Source: Verticillium longisporum
Lineage: Eukaryota; Ascomycota; Sordariomycetes; Glomerellales; Plectosphaerellaceae
NCBI GenBank assembly: GCA_019188255.1
Contig: JAETXT010000002.1
Coordinates: forward strand, 2,666,001-2,730,000
Length of the DNA: 64,000 nt
Reading direction: 5' to 3'
The notes under the pieces are model-generated. The model worked only from the letters and a program-made list of their open reading frames with translations. It had not been told where the DNA came from and did no database searches. Numbering within the stretch: the first letter of the stretch is position 1; the number at the start of each line of letters is the position of its first letter. The position numbers were made by a program, and so were the translations under genes. This document shows, piece by piece, positions 1-13,627 of the stretch.

Positions 1-1
1 T

Positions 2-973
2 AGTAAAAGATGCACCGCAAGCAACCTCAGCCACTACAGAATCTGCGCGTACCGCAAACAGAAAGGCGAGCCAATCTTGGATGAGGACATTGTCATTCTT
101 GTCATCCAGGGCCAAGCAGGCGAACTGCCTGGCGTCCTGCGAGAGGACGCTGCTTTGGTCGAGAAACGCAACAAATACGCCGCTGTCCTCGGGCTGTCTA
201 GAATCGTGCCGGTCATCAAAGGCTCCAGAAGGCAACATGAAGAGACCGATGATGAGGGCTTGCAGTCACCATCGTACAACTCTGACCTCGAGCGGAACAC
301 TGAACAACAGACGAATGTCGCCACTGGCAACACGACGTACAACGATCGTCTCAGGAATATAAAGAAGCAAAACAGCGATGTACGGGACGGCGATAATTGG
401 AGAGAAATGCTCTTTGACTCGAGTGACGGAGAGAGTCAGAACCCGAATAGGAGGAAGAATTCTGCGGAAATCCTTGCGCTTCACAAAAGCAAAGAAGACA
501 ACGCTTCACGAAATCTGGAGAATGAGAAAGGAACAAAGGCTGCCGTCAAACAGCTCGAGCTGCGAGTCAAAGAGCTCGAGGAACATATTGAGAAGTTGTA
601 CGACTACAACAATACACTTCGAGAGGAATTAGGGCTTTGGGGGAGCAGTAGTATACGAAAGCCAATGAACGAGAATCGTCTGCAACGTGTCGATAAACTC
701 AAGAGTCTCTCTGAGTCTTGGATGAAAAATGACCAGAGTCAACAGGACAAGGGCTGTTTCGAGCCCAGACCGAAGCTCAACAAAAGCCTCGAGACCTCCA
801 ACGGGCAACGTCACATGGTCCAAGGTATTGGAGAGTTTTCTGGACGGTTCCCAAGTCTGCTCTACTCCAATCCGACTGGCCATAACTTTGGCGTCGGGGA
901 TGAAATTGACGCCATTCATGACGGCGACAGGCTGCCGGACTACAGCCCTCGTTTCAGGGGCCGGGCTCGTTAG
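2..973 (+). CDS. Unknown protein with C-terminal coiled coil (5' partial)
   Basis: The reading frame is open from the first bases of the window to a TAG at 971-973, giving 323 residues of a protein that begins further left. I do not recognise the family. The middle is polar and Ser/Asn/Asp-rich. A heptad-like stretch (about residues 180-215, around the motif QLELRVKELEEHIEKL) predicts a short coiled coil, which suggests self-association or binding to another coiled-coil protein. The last 100 residues look disordered. No catalytic motif is visible and there is no intron in the visible part. The upstream part could carry the defining domain, so no function is assigned. Confidence 0.6.
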   Translation, partial: SKRCTASNLSHYRICAYRKQKGEPILDEDIVILVIQGQAGELPGVLREDAALVEKRNKYAAVLGLSRIVPVIKGSRRQHEETDDEGLQSPSYNSDLERNTEQQTNVATGNTTYNDRLRNIKKQNSDVRDGDNWREMLFDSSDGESQNPNRRKNSAEILALHKSKEDNASRNLENEKGTKAAVKQLELRVKELEEHIEKLYDYNNTLREELGLWGSSSIRKPMNENRLQRVDKLKSLSESWMKNDQSQQDKGCFEPRPKLNKSLETSNGQRHMVQGIGEFSGRFPSLLYSNPTGHNFGVGDEIDAIHDGDRLPDYSPRFRGRAR

Positions 974-1647
974 GAACCCACTGATAGGGCACGTGTAGTT
1001 CTTACCACGGAGAAGGCGTCATCGAAGCATGGCGAGGTTATAGTATGGCAAGGCTGTCTTGCGTGACATGGCTGGGCTGTCAATGGCCACGAGAAAGCCA
1101 TGAAGTGTTCATGGTCAATCTCATGGGCAAGGAGTGGATGTTCCAGGGATGTCAGGCTGGTAGAGCTATTGGAGTTGAACCCACCGGAATGACGTGTAGA
1201 AAGCATGAGCAGCACATCAGATGTACCCAAATATCATGTTCTGACAGTACAAATACCAACTGAAAGTGCTGGCTAAGCAGCATGACCTTGATAAGATTAA
1301 TGTGAGAATAGACAGGCAGGCAGGTACCCACTTAGAAGTAGTGAATGAACATTGCAAGGAATATTGAACAGCCCGAGAAGTGGTGAATGAAAGACCTTAT
1401 TCGATGATGAACATAAACGAATTCACTTATAATAGCCTGGGGTTTTGATTTTCTTCCCTTTGGTGTTCACTGTCACTTCACACTCACAACTTTCAGCCAC
1501 AAAATACCAGCTTTTTCATCAACGAAGTTCTCCTCAGTGCCTTAAATTCGCCGAGTCTTCACCACAGATCCGCCAGAAGCGGAAAAAAAGAATTTCACCC
1601 ACTCTTTACCAGTGGCGCTTAACTCGACCTGAGGATTTTGCGACAAG
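974..1647. other. Intergenic, nothing recognised
   Basis: 3' flank of the coiled-coil gene and upstream region of the small gene at 1648. It holds pyrimidine-rich stretches near 1440-1560 typical of fungal promoters or leaders. I see no other feature. Confidence 0.5.
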
Positions 1648-2073
1648 ATGTCTTCAACTCCAGCTGCCGATGTGATCCCCGCGTCCGACATTATCAACAA
1701 GTATGCAGGTACAATCGAAGCTGCCATCAATTATGTGGAAATTCTCAAGGACTTTGGTGATTGTGTCATCAACGGCGAAGATACCTCGGACTACCTCTGG
1801 AACATCGCGTACCACACTCCCAAGGCTTTCCAGCGCGTCATGGGGGAGCTTCATGGCGTCCTCGAGTTTCTTGAAGAACTGTGGCAGCACCAGAGTCTCA
1901 AAGAAGCTGGTCAGATGAGCTCCGCTGAGTCCATGAATTGCAACAAGGAAAGAGCCACGAGCACCAGCAGCAACGAAAACGCCAGCCCTCCTCCTCTCGA
2001 CAATTCGCCGGCGAAGCGTGGAAACAACAACGGCAATTCATGCGCTGCCGCCAAAGAGACCAAAGTCATCTGA
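1648..2073 (+). CDS. Small hypothetical protein, 141 aa
   Basis: Single-exon frame with a good start context (caag before the ATG). The first 90 residues are hydrophobic/aromatic with a helical pattern (motifs SDIINKYAGTIEAAINYVEIL and FQRVMGELHGVLEFLEELW), consistent with a small folded helical domain. The last 50 residues are Ser/Asn/Pro-rich and probably disordered. No signal peptide or membrane span is evident. I do not recognise the family. The clear change from a patterned N-terminal half to a low-complexity tail argues for real coding sequence, but an orphan or spurious frame cannot be excluded. Confidence 0.45.
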   Translation: MSSTPAADVIPASDIINKYAGTIEAAINYVEILKDFGDCVINGEDTSDYLWNIAYHTPKAFQRVMGELHGVLEFLEELWQHQSLKEAGQMSSAESMNCNKERATSTSSNENASPPPLDNSPAKRGNNNGNSCAAAKETKVI

Positions 2074-2966
2074 TTCTTTGCAGAATCTGCCTTGATCAAC
2101 ACTGCATATGGAAATGGAGGCAATTCATAGCTTCACTAGGTAGACAAGGCCGGAAAGTGCGAGCAGAAAGCGCGTCGCAGGGTGAAGTCATTATTCTAGA
2201 AAGAAAAAACATTACTGATTCAAAAGGCTGTTCTTGAGCGCAGGGGTCAAACCCTCATGGACACCAGTCCTCGCGTTAATTTCAGTATCCGGATGGTAAT
2301 TGAGCTCGTTCACGCCCCTTGTCTGCAGCATAGTGAACAGCGATCCGAACTCGCAGCTTGTGCGTCAAAGCACTGAGGCCGCGCCAGAGACCGCACGCCA
2401 GTACATAGATTGCCCTTCTTGAACAGTCCATAACCCAAGCGCCCCAAAGATCAACTCGAAGACATCGGAAGTCATCTGAGCATCGATCATCTTCCATACT
2501 CCATCTCTTGATCGGAAATTCGTTGCTGTTGAGCTTCACAGGTCTCAGGTAACTTGCTTCGCTTCAGGGGATCCAAGACCTGCCCTTCGCCAGGGATTCA
2601 AATTTGCTTCATAGATGTACTGCTATGAGCTCAAATGTGAGGTGACTACAGGAAAGATGAAGCGGAAGATCCAGACGTTCTTTGTGGCGAACCATGGGAA
2701 CAGGCACATCCCTGTCAAAGAAGCGCTGCCACGACGCTGATTGGCCTGAACGCCTTACTTGCCCAAAGGGGTAAGTCCAGCACACGCCCTTGGTGTCGGG
2801 GACTTCTCAGGACGACCATGTGGATAGCACGAGTCGAGCTGTCCACGTCTCTTCTGCAAACAGTATTAAAGGGAAATCGGACATCATGAGAACCACTTCG
2901 AAGCAGTTTCTCATCAGTGTCAAGCCTATCTCACACTCTACTGAACAGACGCCATAGCCAAACAAC
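2074..2966. other. Intergenic, nothing recognised
   Basis: About 0.9 kb upstream of the aminotransferase gene. No tRNA, repeat or conserved frame was seen; it presumably holds that gene's promoter. Confidence 0.5.
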
Positions 2967-4154
2967 ATGGTCCGCCTCGCCCCCTTTGAAGTCGAGAGAT
3001 GGATGGATGAGTATGAGGTTACGCCTGGCGTCATCAACATCGCCGAGACCTGTGCCGCCTCTATTTCTATTGATGAGCTCGTCGCGCTCTCCGAAGATAA
3101 GTCAGGCAAGAGCCCCATCGACACCTCGACATGTCTTGTCTACGGCGCCATTCCCGGCTCCGAGGCCCTCCGCAGCAACATGGCTTCCCAGCATGAGAAC
3201 CTCTCGTCCGAAAACGTGCTCATCACGCAGGGCGCCATAGCCGCCAACTTTCTGACTCTCTACACCCTCGTCGGCCCTGGCGACCACGTCATCTGCGTCT
3301 ACCCTACCTACCAGCAGCTCTATAGCGTGCCCCAGAGCCTGGGCGCCGACGTCACCCTCTGGAAGCTGAAGGCCGAGAACGGCTTCGTCCCGGACGTCGC
3401 GGAGCTCGAAGCCCTCGTTCGGCCCAACACCAAGATGATCATCATCAACAACCCCAACAACCCGACCGGCGCTTCGATTCCGCGCTCCGTGCTCGCGGCC
3501 CTCGTGGACACGGCGCGCGCTCGAGACATCACCATCCTCTCGGACGAGGTGTACCGCCCGCTCTTCCACGACCTCCACGACGACGACGCCGCCGCCGCCA
3601 TGCCCCCCTCCATCACGGGCCTCGGCTACGACAAGGTCATCGCCACGGGCTCCATGTCCAAGGCCTACGCCCTCGCCGGCATCCGCATCGGCTGGATCGC
3701 CTCGCCGAACGCCGCCCTGCTCGCCCGCCTCGCCCTGGCCCGCGACTACACCACCATCAGCGTGTCGCAGCTCGACGACCAGGTCGCCACCTACGCGCTG
3801 GCGCCGGCCGTGCGGATGCCGCTGCTGCGGCGCAACGTCGCCCTCGCGCGGACGAACCGGGCGCTCGTCGAGGCGTTTGTCGACGCGCATGCCGGGGTCT
3901 GCAGCTGGGTGCGGCCGAGCGCCGGCACGACGGGGTTCGTGCGGTTCGAGAAGAATGGCGAGCCGGTGGATGACGTGGCGTTTGCCAAGGACGTGCTGGA
4001 CAAGACAAAGGTGTTCTTCGTGCCGGGGTCCAAGTGTTTTGGCGACGGCGAGGACTTTAAGGGCTATGTGAGGATTGGGTATGTGTGTCACACGGAGGTG
4101 CTAAAGGAGGGGCTCGAGAAGCTGGATGGATATCTGGAGACGCATTTCAATTAG
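2967..4154 (+). CDS. PLP-dependent aminotransferase, class I/II, capreomycidine synthase-like
   Basis: Intronless gene for 395 aa, the normal size for fold-type I aminotransferases. Visible motifs: the NNPNNPTG loop (about residues 161-168), SDEVY (192-196) with the Asp that pairs with the pyridine nitrogen and the Tyr that contacts the cofactor, and SMSKAYALAGIRIGW with the Schiff-base lysine K232. A substrate-carboxylate Arg probably lies near the C-terminus in YVRIGY. From family knowledge, fungal proteins of this type are often annotated as capreomycidine synthase or generic aminotransferases because they resemble bacterial VioD. The substrate is unknown here and no peptide-synthetase genes flank it, so an amino-acid transaminase or beta-lyase role is equally possible. 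No targeting signal is seen, so it is likely cytosolic. Third codon positions are very GC-rich. Confidence 0.85.
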   Translation: MVRLAPFEVERWMDEYEVTPGVINIAETCAASISIDELVALSEDKSGKSPIDTSTCLVYGAIPGSEALRSNMASQHENLSSENVLITQGAIAANFLTLYTLVGPGDHVICVYPTYQQLYSVPQSLGADVTLWKLKAENGFVPDVAELEALVRPNTKMIIINNPNNPTGASIPRSVLAALVDTARARDITILSDEVYRPLFHDLHDDDAAAAMPPSITGLGYDKVIATGSMSKAYALAGIRIGWIASPNAALLARLALARDYTTISVSQLDDQVATYALAPAVRMPLLRRNVALARTNRALVEAFVDAHAGVCSWVRPSAGTTGFVRFEKNGEPVDDVAFAKDVLDKTKVFFVPGSKCFGDGEDFKGYVRIGYVCHTEVLKEGLEKLDGYLETHFN

Positions 4155-4557
4155 TTTTGATCAGAATGTATGACATGGGAATGCTGCATTTTGAGGTGTA
4201 TGATGTTGGAATCCTGGCAACGTGGCCGACACGACTCTTGGTCATGTAGCTTGCGCCTCAGTCGAGTTGTACAACGCGGCTGCCAACCTTGTTCGTCGAC
4301 GCAGCCGTCTAATCATGTCTTCACCACCAAGTGCTGTTTATACAAGGCACGAAGCTTTCTGTTCATCAGGGCCAACCATCAACTTGAACATTCAATATCT
4401 TCGTCACGACTTGGGGGACCCTGAGCCCGCTGACAGTATCCAGAACGTCAAAACATGGGAACGTATTTCATTAATCAATAACGACATGCGCATTGAACCG
4501 CAACCCTGCAACCGCCCAGCCCCATCCCAGAAGCAACACGCACCCAACACTGAAAGC
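4155..4557. other. Convergent intergenic region
   Basis: Lies between the 3' ends of the aminotransferase (+) and the Pro/Gln-rich gene (-). No other feature seen; it presumably contains both 3' UTRs. Confidence 0.5.
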
Positions 4558-6009
4558 TCACCCAAACTTCTTCTCAAACTTCTTAAACATCCCAGTCATG
4601 CCCCTCTCCAACCGCCCAGCATTGGCCTCGAGCCGTCCCGTCGGCTCCTTCCGGTCCTTGTACTTGTGCGCCTCGGCCTCGGTGGGCTGGTAGTGCTGCT
4701 GGTGCATCGCATAGATGGACGTGTCAGGCTGCTGCTGCGGCTGGTGCGTGTATGCGTACGACGAGTAGCCGCCCGTCGGGGGCGAGGCCTGCAACGGGGG
4801 CGGCGAGGCCTCGGTCTGGACGGGCGGTGTCGCGACTTGCTGCTGTGGCTGCTGTAGTTGCTGCTGCTGCAGGAGGGGCTGCTGTTGGGGTTGCGGACCG
4901 CCAGGGGGAGGCGGCGGCGGCGGCGGCGGTTGGAACCCAGCAGCGGCGGTGTAGGCGGCGTTGAAGGGGCTCGTGACAACAGCGGGCTGCACGGGCATGG
5001 TCCGCGAGCGCTGAAGGCCGGGCTGAGCGCCAAAGACCGAGGGCGGCGGAGGAAGGCCAGGGCTGGCGAGACCGGGCTGCTGGCCTGGGAGGAAGCCGGG
5101 AGGCGGAACGAACCCGGGCGAGAAGGGGGCCTGGTTATCGTAGGCTATGGCTTGGGCAAGGGGGTCGATGCCGTCATCGGGAGGAGGCGTCTTCTCGCGG
5201 TGACGGATAGTCTCGGGCGCAGCAGGGGCCGCGGGGTTGTAGGGGATCGGCGCATAGCTTGTCTGCGGCGCAGGCTCGTTGGACACGGCGGGCAGAGGCG
5301 GCGCCTGAGGAATGGGAGCGACCTGGGCGACAATGGGCGACGTGTACGTCGGATCGGTTATGGCAATGGTCTCGAGCTGCTGGACCACGGAGCTGGCGTC
5401 GGTGGGGTGAGGGGAGGCGCTGGTTCCTCCTCGACGTCGACCTGCTGCTGAGGCAGAACCCGCCGGATGCCGTTCAGGAACTGCAGCGCGTCCTTTCTCG
5501 TCCAGAAATAAATGTCCAGGGAGTGAAGCGGGTAGTGGTACTTGTTCTGGTTGTGGGGGTCAAAGGTCGGGAGGTGCCACTCGTTGGGGTCACTGGCCTC
5601 TCCCACCGTCAAGGAGACGAGGCATTGGTGGCGGTAGGAGTATTTGACCTGCGTCTTGTCGAGGACTGTCCTCCGTCAGATAGGGTCCAGCCACTTTGGC
5701 GGATGGGCACACTTACAGCCGTCAAAGGAGTCCTGCTCTTCGGTGCCGGCCTTGTTCGCAATCTCGATGCGCGCGCGGCGGTCGTTCGCATTCTCAAAGA
5801 GGTAGACGTAGGAGCCCTTGTCGAAGCGGTGATGAGGCGGGCTGTGGTCGGGAGGACCGTAGAAGTAGTGGATGTCTCCAAAACTGCACAGAAGCTCGTG
5901 GTCAGCCATGGCTTCTGTATGGGTGTTCGTGTCGAGCAAGAGGGCAGAGTTGAGCTTGCTCTCCAACTTACAGCGTCGCTACGTTTTCCTCGCCTGGGTG
6001 GTTCGCCAT
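4558..6009 (-). CDS. Conserved fungal protein, folded N-terminal domain and Pro/Gln-rich tail (apparent frameshift)
   Basis: Exons (read leftwards) are 6009-5972, 5883-5717 and 5665-4558, joined by introns with GTAAGT donors and TGCAG or ACAG acceptors. The first 130 residues (starting MANHPGEENVATLFGDIHYF) look globular and aromatic-rich. The rest is low complexity with Pro runs (nine consecutive Pro), Gln runs and Tyr-Gln repeats, ending in a short basic helix (MFKKFEKKFG). The frame changes between 5388 and 5440. One extra base in the G4 run at 5411-5414 would make it continuous, and no good intron fits there, although a 59-65 bp intron with a poor GTCGA donor is possible. I do not recognise a named family. 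The architecture suggests an RNA- or protein-scaffold role, but that is inference. Confidence 0.7.
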
Positions 6010-6903
6010 TGTCCTGCCAATGCCTGCTGCTCGCCAGAGGCGCAGCACAAACGAGTCGAGGGACAAAGATAGAAACGGTCCGTCTTGGCCCTTTGAAAGA
6101 AAAAGAGCGCCGGAGGCTGGGTGCCGCGCAGTTGTCCGAGGAGCTCAAGCTGCCTGGCTCTCTACCCCGCCTTGTTGGTTTGGGACGATACAGGCCTGGC
6201 TACCGTTGGGAAGCTTTCGGGATGTGGTTTCAGCGGCAGGGAGTCGCACAGAGCCGGACGCAAATAGCCTTGGGGCTTCAGGGATTCGCTCGCACAGCTT
6301 GGCAGCAGAGCAGCAGAAGAGGGAAAGCCCATGACGGAACTGGTGAGGCCCGGCATGGCGGCGTTTATGTGCATATGACTGGCGCAGGCGGTCGCATCAA
6401 GGCCAGGTCGGCGCTTATGGGATCTTCAGAGTGCACAGCAGCAACCAATGGTGAGGGGAAGACGCCTCGTGATGGGAATCGGGCTGCAGCAGGCATGCAC
6501 GGGCCCTCTGTGAGAGGAATGACAGAACAGAGAGGGACCGGTGTGCCTTAGTCAGCGTTCGACTTGGGAGGTCCAAATTTTTGGAGATGGCTTCACGGGA
6601 TGGAGCGACACGCGATCCATTGACCCGTTTCTGTGCTACCCGCTTTACGTACTACGTCCCTTCATCGTCGAGCCATTCATTTGGGGGAGACACAGCTACT
6701 GGAAGGAACTTTCATCCGTACGAAGTCGTCTCACCCATCTCCCGACCTCATCAATCGCTGACCGCCCAGCAGCTACCTCCTTTCCACCTGACAACCACCC
6801 ACCCAACACCCGACGACAGCGCCAGACTCGCAGCGCCCAAATAGCAGAATCTACTGCTCAGAAAGCCTCTGCCCCGCCCTCGAGCCCCAGAGAAGCCGCC
6901 AAA
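6010..6903. other. Divergent promoter region
   Basis: Shared upstream region of the Pro/Gln-rich gene (-) and the uS8m gene (+). Frames in this stretch are short or out of phase with any recognised protein. Some of the right half is probably 5' UTR of uS8m. Confidence 0.5.
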
Positions 6904-7392
6904 ATGGGCATCGGCAACGCCATCAACGCCTGCGCCCACCTCAACAACGTCGCCAACGCCCGCCTCGGCCTGACCTCGCTGCCGGCGACAAAGGTGAACC
7001 TCGCGCTGGCGCTGGCGCTGCACCGCGCGGGCTTCATCGCCTCGGTGCACCGCGGCGGGCCCCAGCCGCCGACGCCGCAGGAGCTCGCCGCGCCGCCGGC
7101 GCCCGCGACGCACGCCAACGCCGCGACGCGCCGCCTCTGGCTCGGCATGAAGTACTGGAACAACGAGCCCGTGCTCAAGAAGATGACGACCGTCACCAAG
7201 CCCAAGCGGCCCATCCACATCAAGGCCATTGACCTGCACCGCGTCGTCCGCGGCTTCGCCAGCAAGGACGGCCTCGTCAAGGGCCTGCAGCTCGGCGAGT
7301 GCATCTTCCTCATGACGGACCAGGGCATGATGGAGGGCCGCGAGGCCTTGAGCAGGAATATGGGCGGCATTGTGCTCTGCCGTGCTCGCTAG
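6904..7392 (+). CDS. MRPS8: Mitochondrial small-subunit ribosomal protein uS8m
   Basis: A 162-aa protein with the uS8 fold pattern: an N-terminal segment (MGIGNAINACAHLNNV) matching the usual start of this family, a central linker rich in Pro/Ala, and a C-terminal domain with LWLGMKYWNNEPVL, the basic strand VTKPKRPIHI and a final glycine-rich segment ending in NMGGIVLCRAR. It binds the small-subunit rRNA in the mitochondrial ribosome. I chose the ATG at 6904 because it sits in a strong context (gccaaaATGGGC) and begins the conserved region; the longer in-frame extension upstream is leader sequence. There is no intron. The Ala/Pro insertion around residues 55-75 looks like a lineage-specific loop. 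Confidence 0.9.
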   Translation: MGIGNAINACAHLNNVANARLGLTSLPATKVNLALALALHRAGFIASVHRGGPQPPTPQELAAPPAPATHANAATRRLWLGMKYWNNEPVLKKMTTVTKPKRPIHIKAIDLHRVVRGFASKDGLVKGLQLGECIFLMTDQGMMEGREALSRNMGGIVLCRAR

Positions 7393-8006
7393 GCTGGGCG
7401 ACCGTTTCTCGGAACACCGAGGGGACGGCTTGCTTTGGAGCAGGGGAGAGAAAGAAACACCGGCGAGCATGTTTGAATAGCAGCCTGGAGAATCCAGGCA
7501 GGCCCTCATCTGCTGGGGAGCCCCAGGGAGGAGGAGACCGATGGCAGAGGCCGGCCGCCGGATAGAGGCCTGGCCGTTGTACCCTGTATCATATCTGTAC
7601 TGACAACAACGAACATGTCAAATACCACTTCATGACTAACCTTGCTTTCTTGCCTCTGACCACCTCTCAACTGCGACGTCTTGACTCGAGTGATCACTTG
7701 TGCTCGACGACATCTGTACTGCACAGAAAAAGGTACAGTACGGACAGAGTATTGATTTCCTAGACTATCCCTACACTATCAAAATCCATGTTCGCTGTCC
7801 AAGCCAAAAGCGCTGACGAACCGCTTCGTGCGCCCTCTGCCGCATGCGCCTTGGTTCGCGACCAGGTATCTAACAAAACCCCCCTCTCTAATAGAAACAA
7901 ACAGACCAGCAGCACGCCCTGAACACCCACCAAGCAGAGACTGGCTGCCACATGGATTTGTGGCTTACACCACAAGCATCGCCGTGCGAAACGAGCGCCG
8001 TGAATG
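7393..8006. other. Convergent intergenic region
   Basis: Lies between the 3' ends of uS8m (+) and the disordered protein gene (-). Only 3' UTR-type sequence is seen. Confidence 0.5.
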
Positions 8007-10257
8007 CTAGTTTGCCGCGGTCTCAGCAGCGGGCTTCTGTGCCACCTCTTCCTTCGTGAGCCCGTCGACGGGGTCGACCTCATCGACCTCAATACTCTCA
8101 TCGGCAGCCTGAATCTCCGACGCCTTCGCTGCTGGCGACTCGGCCGTGGCGTCCGTGATCGCGAGACTCTCCAGCACCTTGCCGACATCCTCAACGTCGG
8201 CGGCCTCTGTAACGTCCTTCTCCACAAGGGCCTTGGCCTCGGGCGTTGACAGGTCAGGGGGTGGCGTGATGGTGTCGAGAATGACGGGTTCCTTCGGCTC
8301 CTCTTCGTCCTCGACAACCGCGACCGCCTCGACGCGAGCGTCCTCGACAGCAGGCAGGACCTCGGCCGCATCTTCGTCAGCGGGAGATGTCTCGGCAGAG
8401 GCAGAAGCAGGCTCGTTCTCAGGGACAGCCTCTTCTGTCGCGTCGTCCGTCTTGCCATCAGCCTCAACATCGGCAGCCGTCTCCTCGGCCGCGGCTTCCT
8501 CAAGCTCGGGCTCCTCGACAACGGTAGGCTCAAGATCGAGCTCCTTGGCCGGCTCAGCCTCCACCTTCGCAGGGCTGGCCTCAGCAGGCTCCTCGACGCC
8601 CGCTGCAGCCGCCACACTGATGGCGTCCTCCGCTGTCTCGACCAGGGCCACTTGTTCGGCGTCGGCAATCTTCTTCTGTCCCGGGCTACCGGTGGCGGCA
8701 AATGCAGGCTGGCCAATCTTCTTCCGCCCGCTGGCCGTCGTCGAGGTGCTGGCCTTGGTGGAGCTCGCGTCCTTCTTGGGCGCGGCCTTGCGTGGCGGGG
8801 TAATGGGCACCTTGTCGCTGAGCTTGGAGCTCGAGCTCTGCGTGGGCCTCATCATGCGAGCGAGGAAGCCTTCGTCCACCTCCCGCTCCTTCTTGGTGAC
8901 GGGGTGATCTTGGGCCTTTTTGGGAGGCGGGCCGAGGCTGGGTCTCGACTGGTTGATGCTGGAGCGTTGCTTTCGGAGCGTCTTGGTGTTCGCCGTGGCG
9001 CTTGTGGCCGTCGTCGACACGCTCGCCCGACTCGTGGGGCGGGCAATCTTGGAATGCGAGGCCGATGCCGCCGTGGGCGCCATCAAGGAAGTCGGCAGGT
9101 TCACCGGTCGTGTGGGGGACTTGACCTTGGGCTTGACGAACCCTGTGCTGCCCGAGGACGAGATCGATACGGGAGCGGGTGTGGCCTTCTTCGCGGCCGA
9201 CGTCGAGATGCCGGCTCTGGTGGCAGTCCTCGCCGTGGTAGTGGCTGGCTTGGAAGTCGTGCCCTTCTCGACAGTCTTCTTGACCGGCTCCCGGGTCGTC
9301 TTAGTAGCTTGGGTGGCGCCTGCGGCCCGGGGGAGGCTGGTCGGGGTTTTGGGAAGGGCGGGTGACTTGGCTGGTGCTTTGGTCGTCGTCTTTGTGGTCT
9401 GGAGTCTGCTCGGAAGCTGTCTGGTAGGTGATTTGGCACCCGTCTTGGTGGTGGCGGTGGTAGCCTTGGCTGCCTTGTCGGTTGAGATGGCCAACAAGTT
9501 GGATGGGGGCTTTTCTGTAGGATCTGCTGGGAGAAGCTTGGGGGCTCGTGTTTCGACGTCCATGTTTTTGTCCGGGTTGTGGCTGGGACGGTCGGTTACC
9601 GCTCCCAATAGCTTGGTAGAATCGCCATTGGTGCCATTGGCTCCGTGGGACGACGTGGTCGGCTCCGGGGCCCGTGGCGATTCAGGGATGGGCTCGGTGA
9701 ATGCCATGTTGGTCCTTTCTAAAAAGGCCGAAACGCTGCCTTCTTCCGTGTTGACGCTGAGGCGTCGTCGTGACAAGCTGCGAGTGGAACCGTCGTCGCT
9801 GGGGTCCCGTCTCAGTCCTATGCGGCCGTCTTTTTCTTGGATGGCAATGAAGTTGGTGCGAACTTTGGAGAGAGGTCGGGGAGGCGTCTCGGATCGAGCT
9901 GAAAACGAGGTCATATGTTAGCTAGGTCGATCATCAACCAGGGGGTGAGCGGCGTCAATTGACAAGTCAGTGACGTAAGGCCCCGATTTTTGAAGCGGTG
10001 AAGAGAGTCAAAAGGAGCAGCTGTGTTTAGCTCTTGGAGTGCTTGGGCCCGGGCAAAGTCTCCCGTGGTGACGACGGGTTGATTGTAGCGGCAGCGGCAG
10101 CGGCCAGCTGGCGGGCTCAAAGGGGGAAGGTTGTGTCTTGGGGCGTGCACGTACTTGACGAGTCTCCTGGTGACCTTCCACGATCGAGTCCTCTCTCTGG
10201 CGGGCTCGCGTCCTGCTTCTGCTCGAACATGGCCCGGAGGTTCTTGACACCCGACAT
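8007..10257 (-). CDS. Long intrinsically disordered conserved fungal protein, 665 aa
   Basis: Two exons: 10257-10155 and 9898-8007, with a 256-bp intron (GTACGT donor, CTAAC branch, TTTTCAG acceptor). Exon 1 supplies a conserved-looking start (MSGVKNLRAMFEQKQ, then a Pro/Arg/Ser stretch), followed by SKVRTNFIAI and a VSAFLERTNMAF motif. Residues from about 170 to 420 are Lys/Thr/Ala/Pro-rich and strongly basic with many SP/TP sites. From about 440 on the protein is Glu/Ala/Val-rich and strongly acidic. The split into a basic and an acidic half suggests a scaffold or cytoskeleton/membrane-linked protein, often labelled mucin-like in fungal genomes. There is no signal peptide, so true mucin function is unlikely. 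Function unknown. Confidence 0.75.
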
Positions 10258-13190
<2,933 letters not shown>

Positions 13191-13627
13191 ATGTGAACAT
13201 GCTGTTGATAGATTGCTAGAATGGTGTTTGGTTGAATAAAAGGCAACGTTTTTTTGGATCACCCCCAACGCTCTTCTTGCAATGACTACCAGTTTGTAGA
13301 TTGTGTCTACGCAGGCAAGTCGATGATTGCGCGAAGAAAAAAGTGAGGTGGTTCATTCAATACAAAGTCTAGGTATTCTATCGTGCAAACATCCTGCTAG
13401 TCCCTCCCAGGGACGTAGGCAGCACAGCCTATCTCACTTTTCGAGACAATATGGTACAGTTTACACGGCTCGAGGGGGATCTCTCCCCTCTCCCTCTCCC
13501 TCTCCCTTTTCTGCTCCAGGCTGCCCTCTCTGGCCCGCCCAAACATTATGTATGGTACATGGTCCAGGGGACACTAAGCAGCATCTCTTTCATGCTGCCG
13601 AAAGCCCATTCAACGTAGTGCAATGGC
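13191..13627. other. Convergent intergenic region
   Basis: Lies between LYS12 (+) and MEF1 (-) 3' ends. A short CT-rich simple repeat (ctccct units) lies near 13487-13506. Nothing else seen. Confidence 0.5.

Noticed and set aside
3102..4091. 329-codon minus-strand frame
   Set aside because: Antisense shadow of the aminotransferase; composition is Gly/Val/His-rich without any family pattern.
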